Assembly (NCBI RefSeq): GCF_015354405.1 | Contig: NZ_JADKYP010000004.1 | Span: 124,001 to 188,000, forward strand | Source of the DNA: Nocardia sp. BSTN01 | Lineage (GTDB): Bacteria; Actinomycetota; Actinomycetes; Mycobacteriales; Mycobacteriaceae | Length of the DNA stretch: 64,000 bases | Direction: 5' to 3' | In this document: positions 35,340 to 42,389 of the stretch, one piece after another | How the letters are laid out: each line of letters begins with the position of its first letter | Numbering within the stretch: position 1 is the first letter of the stretch | Made by a program: the position numbers and the translations under genes | Notes under the pieces: model-generated | Databases searched by the model: none | Seen by the model: the letters and a program-made list of their open reading frames with translations, nothing else | What the model was told of the DNA's origin: nothing

Positions 35340-35662
35340 CAGAGCGAACCGGGCCGGTTCGTCTGCATCGCGGCAAAGTACGCCGACGCTTTTTTCAGGA
35401 ACGCGATGTCTTTGTCCTGCTCAGCGACCTGCCTTCGCAATCGCTGCAACTCGGCTCGCTCAGCGGAATCGAGAGGCCTTTCACCGTGGATCTCGGCGGC
35501 GGCGATCCTGCGCCGCTCGTCTTTGACCCACGTTCCCAGAAGACTTTCGTGAATACCCAGCTCACGGGCAACTTCAGCGACCGCGCGACCGGAATCGATC
35601 ACACGATGCGCGGCCTCGACCTTGTACTCGGCCGTGAACGACCGACGCTTACGAGGAGGCAT
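35339..35662 (-). CDS. IS3-family transposase OrfA
   Basis: 107 aa. Helix-turn-helix N-terminus (KRRSFTAEYKVEAAHRVIDSGRAVAEVARELGIHESLLGTWVKDER) and a C-terminal leucine-zipper-like helix (RAELQRLRRQVAEQDKDIAFLKKASAYFA), as in IS3 OrfA. Its stop overlaps the OrfB start (TGATG). Intact. OrfA binds the IS ends and joins OrfB, here broken, to form active transposase. Confidence 0.85.
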   Translation of the reverse strand: MPPRKRRSFTAEYKVEAAHRVIDSGRAVAEVARELGIHESLLGTWVKDERRRIAAAEIHGERPLDSAERAELQRLRRQVAEQDKDIAFLKKASAYFAAMQTNRPGSL

Positions 35663-35847
35663 TACGACATCCTAACCAGCAGGAAAAACCATCCCGCTAA
35701 CTCGGTGTCCACTCCCCGGGTGAACCTCAGAGCAGGTCGAATACCTGCAATACAGGTCAGCAGCACATATTGTCATGTGGAGCGCCGTATTACTTCTTGT
35801 TCGCGCGCGGCAGATCGGTCGTTGTCACCGACGCAGTCACCTCCGTC

Positions 35848-37123
35848 CTATGCCCCAACCGTTCCCGAACCTTCGGAGGCAACTTCCGCGGGTGCGGTCG
35901 CTCCGTGGGTGTGACCTGTGGCAACTCCCGACAAGCGGGGCGCGCGTGCCTCGTACGGCTTGTTATCGCGAAGCATCGCCCAGAGCACGTTGGAGCGTCG
36001 GCGCGCCAGAGACAAGATGGCTTGGATGTGGTGCTTGCCTTCCCCGATCTTCCGGTCGTAGTACGCCTTTGAGGTCGCGTCATAGCGGACGGCCTGATAT
36101 GCGGACAGATAGCAGGCGCGAAGGAGCCGGCGGTCGTACCGATATGGCCGCCGGTGGTGGTTCCGTCGGTCGCCGGAATCCCGGGCTACCGGTGCCAATC
36201 CGGAAGCTGCGGCCAGTTGGTTCGCGCTCGCGTACAGGCGCATGTCACCCCGCTCGCAGCGATGAATTCGGCGCCAAGAGTGATACCGAAGCCAGGCATA
36301 CTCGTAATCAAGGTGGCGTAGCGATGCCGGGCGAAGCAGGTCGCGATTTCGTCCTCAATCACGGAAGCCCGCGTCTTGAGCTCCAAGATGTCCCGTGCCT
36401 GGTCTCGAACCAGGGTGGACGCAACGTTTCGTCCGGGAAGCAAGACCTGCTGCGCAGCAGCAGCTTCGACTGCCTTGGTGGCAACCTTGAAGGAGATGCG
36501 AGCGCCGGCCTCACGTAGCCATTCGGCGATCGCCGTCACGCCAGCGTCCCGAACGGAATCTGGGGTGTTGAATTGAGTCAGCAGAAGCAGCGCCCCCTAG
36601 AGTGCGCGAAATCGAAGGTCGATTCCAACGCGGGAAACGACTCCACCAACAGGTGCCGCAGCCGATTGACCGCCCGAGCGCGATCCTCAACCAGGGAAGT
36701 CCGCTTGGTGATGAGCAGACGCAGCTCCGCGGTGACGGGATCGACAGCCTGAAGCGGTTGGAGGTCGCGCCGCATACGGGCATGGTCGGCAATGATCGCG
36801 GCATCCTTGGCGTCGGATTTTTGTTCGCTGGGATACATCGACGCGGCGACATGGAACGTTCGACCGGGCAGGTAGACGACCTGCCGACGCTTCTGATGTA
36901 GCAGCGTGACCAAAACTGTTGCTACACCGCGATTTATATCGACCGCCCAGGTGACCCTGCTGTTTGTTTGAAGGGTCGTCACTGCATCGATGAGCGCCAG
37001 GAGGTCGGCTTCGGTGTTGGCAACTCGCTGCGAAAACAGCTTGGCGCCACTGTTATCGATGACCACGCAGTGGTGGGCGCGCTTCCCGACATCAACACCT
37101 GCCCAGAGCTGCCTCCTACCCAT
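35848..37123 (-). pseudogene. IS110-family transposase broken by two frameshifts
   Basis: Three consecutive frames rebuild one DEDD transposase of about 425 aa. 37123-36578: RuvC-like part (WAGVDVGKRAHHCVVID, RSDAKDA-type SEQKSDAKDAAIIADHAR). About 36590-36186: helical middle and MPGFGITLGAEFIAASG. About 36243-35848: Tnp_20 tail (LYASANQLAAASGLAPVARDSG, YDRRLLRACYLSAYQAV). At both junctions, adding a single G restores the frame: a run AGGGGGC near 36600 and GCGGGGTG near 36240. Such paired single-G losses could be true decay or homopolymer sequencing error. IS110 elements use a bridge RNA encoded beside the transposase. Confidence 0.8.
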
Positions 37124-37546
37124 ACGTCGTCCTCTCCGACTTACACGTTGAGCGGTGGCCCGTGCGTGATGAAAGTAGCGATCCGCGCCGTCCTACCAAA
37201 GCAATGGGGCCACCGGTGGAGCAACGGCATGAGCTCCATCCGATCAGCCATGGTCGGCAGTGCGTGACCAGCCATCTTCGATGCTCCATGAACTATTCGG
37301 CGCCGTGTAGGTCGCGTATTGGTTTGCGTTACAAGATCTTTCATGTGATGGAACGGCTAGCGCGACTTGTAACCTCGACCGGTGACGGCGTGCCAACAAC
37401 CGTGTCCCTCCGAGCGACCACCTTTACGCCGCGGTGCGATCGATCATGGTGTCCACGGTCCACCCGCATACAAGCTAGGGTGAAGCCGAGCGGACCAGAC
37501 TTGCTGGCATACCAAGCGATGGTCACACGCTCCAGCGCAATGCCGT
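37124..37546. other. Non-coding stretch upstream of the IS110 transposase
   Basis: 423 bp with no convincing gene. In the IS110 group the 5' non-coding end next to the transposase start encodes the bridge RNA, so the first ~200 bp here (37124 to about 37330) is where such an RNA would lie. I could not define the element's outer end, since IS110 members lack clear terminal inverted repeats. Confidence 0.4.
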
Positions 37547-38047
37547 TCAGCTCGCCTCTAGTTCTGCGGGCTGCACGGCCAGTCCGCTCGGGATAGTCTG
37601 GCGCCGCCGGTCACGTAGCCGCACCGCGAGTTGCTCTAGTTCTTCGTAGACTGCTGGATTCTCCAAGCGAACACGCTCGGAATCCATCCATGCTCGAAAA
37701 ATACTGCAGGCACGTAGAATTCGACCACCGACGGTGCGGTTGACAACCTCTTCGTCAAAGATCTTCATGTTCACGCCGGCCGCGAGGTACTCCAGATGAG
37801 CGAAGTAGGAGGTCAGCTGGTGAAACTCGGCGCTGTCGATGACCGCGGCCTTGCGCGCGAAGTCGGGGTCCTGATGAATCTCGGCGTACAACTCGTGTTG
37901 CCGCTGCAATGTCGAGGTGATGTAGGTGACCGTGGCACGTTGCTGTTGACGGCGATTCTCCCGCCTGGTCTCGTGCACCAATCTACCGAGGCCGGCGACC
38001 GCAACCAGGAGCGTCAAAGCAGGGACGATCGCGAGGAATGCGCTCAT
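37547..38047 (-). CDS. DUF4760-like membrane-anchored protein
   Basis: 166 aa from ATG 38047. One N-terminal helix (FLAIVPALTLLVAVAGLGRLV), a charged stretch (HETRRENRRQQQRATVTYI), then a helical domain with FHQLTSYFAHLEYLAAGVNMKIFDEEVVNRTVGGRILRA, the pattern of the DUF4760 family (a helical domain of unknown role, common in bacteria with a TM anchor). The frame is open to 38143, but starting there would overlap the divergent gene at 38131. A second, divergent DUF4760-like gene is next door. Confidence 0.65.
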   Translation of the reverse strand: MSAFLAIVPALTLLVAVAGLGRLVHETRRENRRQQQRATVTYITSTLQRQHELYAEIHQDPDFARKAAVIDSAEFHQLTSYFAHLEYLAAGVNMKIFDEEVVNRTVGGRILRACSIFRAWMDSERVRLENPAVYEELEQLAVRLRDRRRQTIPSGLAVQPAELEAS

Positions 38048-38130
38048 ACCACCAACGATCGCGGACGAGATCGCCTCCCACAAGAGGCGATCCGTCCCGT
38101 CCGTAACGGCCGCAATGACGGAGGGACACA

Positions 38131-38694
38131 GTGACTCTCGCAATCAGCGCCTTCGCGCTTCTCATCTCCATCGGCTCAATCGTCGTGTCGACCACGATGG
38201 CCGTCCGCCAGCAACGGTTGTCGCGAAACGCAAACCACATCCCCACCATGTCGAACTTGATGGCGGAGTTTCGGTCCCCGAAGTTCCACGACGCCCACCG
38301 CACGGTGATGGCTCTGCCGAAGCCGAAGGAAGCAGGGATCGGCTTCTCCGATCTGCCCGACGACGAGCGCGACGCCTTTGTGAGCGTCGTGTACTTCTAT
38401 CAGATGATTGCCACCCAGATCGCGATGGGCGTCCTCAACGAGGAGGTGATGCTCGCCCAGATTCGCGCTCGAATCGTTGGCGTCTGGGACGCGGTTGAAC
38501 CTTATGTCCAGGCAGAACGGCTCAACAACCCCTACGGCGACAAGCACATGCTCAGTTTGCTCGAATACTACGTAGACCGTGCGCGACGCCTCCCCGACGA
38601 TTCCGCGCGGGCACTCCTGAGCCCGGAGCATCTCCCAATCCGGCCGAGTAGCGAAACGCGCATACGCGAAGGCGAGCTCGACCATGAAGCGTGA
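38131..38694 (+). CDS. DUF4760-like membrane-anchored protein (divergent partner)
   Basis: 187 aa. One N-terminal helix (LAISAFALLISIGSIVVSTTMAV) and a helical domain with SVVYFYQMIATQIAMGVLNEEVMLAQIRARIVGVWDAVEPYVQAER that aligns by pattern with the protein encoded at 37547-38047. GTG 38131 has GGAGGG 5 bases upstream. It overlaps the NYN-nuclease gene by 11 bases, so the two are co-translated. Function unknown; the coupling to a predicted RNase suggests a shared pathway. Confidence 0.75.
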   Translation: MTLAISAFALLISIGSIVVSTTMAVRQQRLSRNANHIPTMSNLMAEFRSPKFHDAHRTVMALPKPKEAGIGFSDLPDDERDAFVSVVYFYQMIATQIAMGVLNEEVMLAQIRARIVGVWDAVEPYVQAERLNNPYGDKHMLSLLEYYVDRARRLPDDSARALLSPEHLPIRPSSETRIREGELDHEA

Positions 38695-39466
38695 CGGACG
38701 CACCGGCGACACCGGCGCGGTCGCGGTCTTCTTGGACTTTGAGAACCTCGTGCTCGGTGCCGGAACAAGCTCAGTGAATACTAATCCAATTCCGGCCTCC
38801 GCTCTGCAGTGGCTGTGCCGCGGCTTCGGCAACGCCTCGGTGCGTCGTGCATACGCGGACTGGCGGGATCATCGATTCGGACAGTACGAGCGGCCCCTCG
38901 CCGAGAACGGAATCGACCTGGTACAGCTCGGCCGGTTCTCGCCTGGCACCCACAAGAACGCCGCCGACATCAGGCTGGCGGTCGACGCCATGGAGACGCT
39001 GATCGCTCACGCCGACATCGGCGTATTCGTGCTGGTCACGGGCGATAGCGACTTCACGCCGCTCGTGCAGAAGCTACGTGAGTACGGCAAGCACGTCATC
39101 GGGATCGGCACCAACGAAGCCAGCACGAGCGCCAGGCTGGCGTCGGTGTGTAGCGAATACAAATTCTGGGAGACGGTGCTCCGCCAGGCTGCGCCGAGCG
39201 TATCCGCCGCCAGCCAGGCGAAGCCGCAGAACTCGACGGGGAGCGTAGGCCAAGCCAAACAGCTACTCGTTGAGGCGGTCTCGCAGATCACGACCGATAC
39301 GCCGACAGCCAGCGCCATCAAGAGCAAGATGCTGGCGCTTGACCCGACCTTCGATGAAAACCGCTACGGCTACACGAACTTTCGAGACTTCCTGGCCAAG
39401 GTGGGCGGTGCCAAAATCGTCGGCCGATCGGGCGGAGACATCACAGTGTCAGTACCGTCCGAGTAA
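38684..39466 (+). CDS. NYN-domain (LabA-like PIN) ribonuclease with LOTUS/OST-HTH domain
   Basis: 260 aa. The NYN domain occupies about 10-160: FLDFENL with D18 and N21, NAADIRLAVDAME with D95, and VTGDSDFTPLVQKLREYGKHVIGIG with D121 and D123 give the four-acid PIN-like metal site. A linker rich in Ser and Gln leads to a C-terminal winged-helix LOTUS/OST-HTH-like domain (about 185-260: QAKQLLVEAVSQITT, ASAIKSKMLALDPTFDENRYGYTNFRDFLAKVG). In other bacteria this pairing is taken as a small-RNA-binding nuclease. Catalytic residues look intact. Co-translated with the DUF4760 gene. Confidence 0.85.
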   Translation: MKRDGRTGDTGAVAVFLDFENLVLGAGTSSVNTNPIPASALQWLCRGFGNASVRRAYADWRDHRFGQYERPLAENGIDLVQLGRFSPGTHKNAADIRLAVDAMETLIAHADIGVFVLVTGDSDFTPLVQKLREYGKHVIGIGTNEASTSARLASVCSEYKFWETVLRQAAPSVSAASQAKPQNSTGSVGQAKQLLVEAVSQITTDTPTASAIKSKMLALDPTFDENRYGYTNFRDFLAKVGGAKIVGRSGGDITVSVPSE

Positions 39467-39488
39467 ATCCCGAGGAGGACCGTGGTGC

Positions 39489-40715
39489 TTACGTTCGCGC
39501 AGTCCATCTCCCAAGGAACTCCCGTGCTTCGGGCGCCTTGGCGTAAGGCCGCAGCGCTGCGGCGGCCTCATCCAAACGCTTCTGCAACCGGGCAGAGCCC
39601 AGATCCGCGACCGCCGGCAACATTCCGGTGAGTACCGAGCATGCCTGCGAGACGTCGCCATCCTGAATAAGGTTGTGCGCCAGGTGCAACTGCCATGACG
39701 CGCGCTCCCGTGGCCACATTGCTGAACGCTCGATCGCATCGCTCAGATGGGTCGTGGCGGCCGCATGGTCGCCGAGACGCATATATGCCTTGCCCGACAC
39801 CCCGCTCATCTCGGCTTCGGGAAGGTATACCCAATCAGGGTCGTAGCCCCGGGTCGATTCGTAGGCCCGGAAGGCCCTTCCGATCGCCTTCGTTATTTCG
39901 GCCCTGTCACCGCGGGCGCCATGAGCTTCGGCCTCGCGGAGCGCCATCAGCGCTCGCAGCTTGGGGCCGCCTGCTTTAAGCGCGGCCCGCGACGCAGCCT
40001 GTGCGTACTGGGTCGCTCGTTGATCGGGAGCAGTGTTTGAGCCGAACCGATTGACCATGAGGTGGCTCGCGTTGCCCAGGGCATGTGCAGCAGCGACGCC
40101 ATCGTCGGCCGCCGTGGCGGTTTGAGCAGCTTCTGCGTAGTACCGGCCGGCACTGTCCGGATCTCCGGAGTCGTAGTGCACCCAGCCTGCCGCGACCATC
40201 ATTTCAGCGGTCACGCTCGCCAGATCGCTACCGACGGCGTCGCTGTAGCTGCCCACATTCAGTAGATGCTGTGCGTAGCGGACCTGCCCGGCCGCCACCG
40301 CACGCAGACGATCGCCACCGATAACGAGATCGAGGTCATGGATCTGGTTCACGCTGTCGGAAAGCGCGGACACATCGGCCGCTCCCACCTTGAGCGTCGA
40401 TCCGGAAGCCACGTCCGTGCCGGCCCGCGAGGTTCCCGCGCTAACCACCGCCATGCTGCCAGCGCCGAGGGCGCCTACTCTGAAGAACTCGCGTCGCTTC
40501 ACGGCCGCCTCCTCTTCGTCCTCCACCACCAGTATGTCAAGTGGCACGCCCAGCGCACGAGCTACGCGGCGCAACGTTCGGACATCGTGAACAGCAGGTC
40601 CGTCGTGTTCGAGCTGGGAAATCCCCGGCTGCGTGACGTGAATCAGGGCAGCGAGTTCCGACTGGGTCATACCGATGGACTTGCGAATGCGCCGGATCAC
40701 TTCACCAGTTGTCAT
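39489..40715 (-). CDS. XRE-family regulator with TPR-like C-terminal domain
   Basis: 408 aa. The N-terminal HTH_XRE (TTGEVIRRIRKSIGMTQSELAALIHVTQPGISQLEHDG, VRTLRRVARALGVPLDILV) is followed by a TAT-like twin-arginine stretch (KRREFFRVGALGAG), common in this family though not a true export signal, and ~300 aa of helical repeats (AGQVRYAQHLLNVGSYSDA, AGRYYAEAAQTATAADD, AYMRLGDHAAATTHLSDAIERS) that resemble TPRs. Such proteins are frequent in Streptomyces and Nocardia and usually sense peptides or partner proteins. Ends 22 bp from the NYN gene, convergent. Palindromes at 40816-40835 and 40896-40994 upstream may bind it. ATG 40715 chosen; GTG 40721 possible. Confidence 0.8.
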   Translation of the reverse strand: MTTGEVIRRIRKSIGMTQSELAALIHVTQPGISQLEHDGPAVHDVRTLRRVARALGVPLDILVVEDEEEAAVKRREFFRVGALGAGSMAVVSAGTSRAGTDVASGSTLKVGAADVSALSDSVNQIHDLDLVIGGDRLRAVAAGQVRYAQHLLNVGSYSDAVGSDLASVTAEMMVAAGWVHYDSGDPDSAGRYYAEAAQTATAADDGVAAAHALGNASHLMVNRFGSNTAPDQRATQYAQAASRAALKAGGPKLRALMALREAEAHGARGDRAEITKAIGRAFRAYESTRGYDPDWVYLPEAEMSGVSGKAYMRLGDHAAATTHLSDAIERSAMWPRERASWQLHLAHNLIQDGDVSQACSVLTGMLPAVADLGSARLQKRLDEAAAALRPYAKAPEAREFLGRWTART

Positions 40716-40815
40716 GTGCACGGCCGATCCCCGTCCTCAAAATGAAAATGCATCTCGGGAAGTTGCGCGAAAGCAAACCCGTTGCCGGGCAACGAGTTTA
40801 GCCACACAGCGGACC

Positions 40816-40835
40816 ATATACCGGTTTCCGTATAT
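40816..40835. promoter_or_regulatory. Operator-like palindrome upstream of the XRE-TPR gene
   Basis: ATATAC (40816-40821) and GTATAT (40830-40835), perfect inverted 6-mers around an 8-bp centre, about 100 bp upstream of the reverse-strand ATG 40715. Could be the regulator's own operator. Confidence 0.4.
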
Positions 40836-40895
40836 TCAAAAGCAAGTGGGTATTTGCGGGCAAAAGCGCCGTCATTACGCCATATCGTCGTGACC

Positions 40896-40994
40896 GCACC
40901 CGACACCGGGGTGACGCCTCTTTCTCCTCCAATGGCGCGCCAGTTCGCTTGAGAGGCAAGCGAACTGACGGCGAAAGCCCTCGGTGTCGGGTGC
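40896..40994. repeat. Nested inverted repeats (long imperfect palindrome)
   Basis: Outer arms GCACCCGACACCG (40896-40908) and CGGTGTCGGGTGC (40982-40994) match perfectly over 13 bp, and GGG/CCC just inside extends them to 16 bp with one bulged T. Inner arms CAGTTCGCTTG (40941-40951) and CAAGCGAACTG (40957-40967) form a perfect 11-bp stem with a 5-nt loop. It fills the non-coding gap between the XRE-TPR gene and the small gene at 41029. Confidence 0.65.
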
Positions 40995-41028
40995 ACCGCC
41001 GATCCCGCAACGAACCGAGGTCCCGAAC

Positions 41029-41229
41029 ATGCAGTCGGCCACCATCACTCAGTCGGGCGCCGCCGTCGAACCGGAATTTGAAGCTGCGGTGAGCCGAGCC
41101 GCCCTGCTAAGGGCGCTAGACCGCGGTGCGGCAGAGCGGACGCCGAACGGCGCCTGGTCCGGGGCCGACGCTGCGACCGCCAGCGCCGGGCCGACGAAAG
41201 CCGACAGGCATCGACGGTGCGGAGCGTGA
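41029..41229 (+). CDS. Small hypothetical protein
   Basis: 66 aa, polar and alanine-rich (QSATITQSGAAVEPEFEAAVSRAALLRALDRGAAERTPNG). ATG 41029 has CGAGG about 8 bases upstream. Nothing recognisable. It follows the nested palindrome and is divergent from the XRE-TPR regulator, an arrangement often seen for small target genes of such regulators. It may be non-coding. Confidence 0.35.
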   Translation: MQSATITQSGAAVEPEFEAAVSRAALLRALDRGAAERTPNGAWSGADAATASAGPTKADRHRRCGA

Positions 41230-41235
41230 TGCCCG

Positions 41236-41439
41236 ATGCCCGCGACCTCGCGAAGCCGGCGGCAGCGCCATATCCGTATCGAGTCCGGTGCCCTTACACT
41301 CGACTACCAGGCGAGCGCGGAACAAGCCCGCGATGTGGCTCGGGAGCTGACGCAGCACTGTTCGGACCTCACCGTCACCATCGACGACAAGGTCTGCTGC
41401 GATCTGCCGCACCTTCCATGCGCCGGACTATGGGCATGA
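41236..41439 (+). CDS. Small hypothetical protein
   Basis: 67 aa. After a basic N-terminus ([17 protein letters not shown]) comes a plausible beta-helix-beta unit ([35 protein letters not shown]). Six bases after the preceding small gene's stop, with GGAG at ~10 bases. Unrecognised; the pair may be regulated with or by the XRE-TPR protein. Confidence 0.4.
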   Translation: MPATSRSRRQRHIRIESGALTLDYQASAEQARDVARELTQHCSDLTVTIDDKVCCDLPHLPCAGLWA

Positions 41440-41480
41440 CGGCCGCCGCTGGCTCCTCAGTGAGCGCATTGGTTACGTCA

Positions 41481-42356
41481 CTACTGCGTTGCGCCGGTGA
41501 GCAATTCGCCGCGGCGCATCCGATCAACGACCGCGTCCGACGCCAGCTCGTCCCGCGCTTCGGGATGCTGCCAGTAGTAGCGGATCAGATACAGCAGAAG
41601 CGACGGGTCCAATGCCAGTGTCCACGCGGCGATGTCGATGGATTGTTCCAGCAACCCCTGCTGCAGTCGGTCGAGAAACCCACGCCCGTTCTCAACATCA
41701 ACTCGTGCACCTGCCGTTGGATAGGTGCGCACCGTATGAGCGTTGTTCACTATGTCTGGCAGCACCGCGCCGACCTGGTCCCACGACAATGTCCGAACCG
41801 TACGGCCCATGGCCTGCGATATCCCGCCCGGGGACAGAACGACGTTGTACCGACGATGACGACCAAACAAAAAGAACACGAGGAACGCGATCATCGCCAG
41901 CACCACGGCGACGATGACGATCCCTCCGACATCTATCGCCGAGCCGGCCCCGTCGTCATCGCTCGAAAGGTGACGAACAAACAGCGCTCCGCGGACAACC
42001 AGGAAGATCGCGCCTGTCACGAGCCAAAGCATCAGGACCGGGCGCCAGGAGGACTTGACCTCGATCAACAGTCCGCCCGGACCGACTTGCAGGTTGGCCG
42101 GAAGGCACTTTCGCCGGACGCGCAAACTTGGCAACAGCATCAACACGAAGCTCACCGCCACGACCCCACCAAGCACGCCATAGAACGCCCTCAGCGTGTC
42201 TCCATGGGTTGCGAAGTCGATAGCGTAGGGAACTGCGATCAGGACACACAAACAGAAGAAGCCCAGCGCGAGCAGCAGTTTGGCCGGAGGACGCTGCGGG
42301 CCCCATTCGCTCGGCCACGGAAGCAGCGGTGATTGGATCCTCGTGTTCGCGGACAA
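41481..42356 (-). CDS. Membrane protein with four helices, unknown
   Basis: 291 aa. Helices at about 26-46 (LLLALGFFCLCVLIAVPYAI), 58-75 (FYGVLGGVVAVSFVLMLLP), 107-125 (VLMLWLVTGAIFLVVRGAL) and 143-165 (VGGIVIVAVVLAMIAFLVFFLFG). Two soluble beta-rich segments (LQVGPGGLLIEVKSSW; YNVVLSPGGISQAMGRTVRTLSWDQVGAVLPD) look like PH-type (bPH) membrane-protein modules in which a short beta domain alternates with helices. The C-terminus (LALDPSLLLYLIRYYWQHPEARDELASD) is typical of proteins found next to EspC-like type VII genes. It follows the EspC-like and 643-aa genes by 33 bp, so probably one operon. Confidence 0.7.
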   Translation of the reverse strand: MSANTRIQSPLLPWPSEWGPQRPPAKLLLALGFFCLCVLIAVPYAIDFATHGDTLRAFYGVLGGVVAVSFVLMLLPSLRVRRKCLPANLQVGPGGLLIEVKSSWRPVLMLWLVTGAIFLVVRGALFVRHLSSDDDGAGSAIDVGGIVIVAVVLAMIAFLVFFLFGRHRRYNVVLSPGGISQAMGRTVRTLSWDQVGAVLPDIVNNAHTVRTYPTAGARVDVENGRGFLDRLQQGLLEQSIDIAAWTLALDPSLLLYLIRYYWQHPEARDELASDAVVDRMRRGELLTGATQ

Positions 42357-42389
42357 CCGGCATCCTCCTGGTTCGATTCCTGCGTCAGG

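Larger units (their letters stand above)
34380..35729 (-). mobile_element. IS3-family insertion sequence with 3-bp target duplication
   Basis: 1350 bp. The ends are imperfect inverted repeats: TGAGGTTCACCC at 34380-34391 matches the reverse complement of 35718-35729 exactly, and after 4-5 variable bases both have GTGGACA. GAG flanks both sides (34377-34379 and 35730-35732), as expected of IS3-family target duplications. Carries orfA (35662-35339) and orfB (35339-34420) on the reverse strand; orfB is frameshifted, so this copy cannot move alone. Confidence 0.85.

Noticed and set aside
42370-42380. GGTTCGATTCC, a tRNA T-loop-like sequence
   Set aside because: The flanking bases do not form a T-stem and no acceptor, D or anticodon arms can be drawn around it, so it is not a tRNA or an obvious attachment site.
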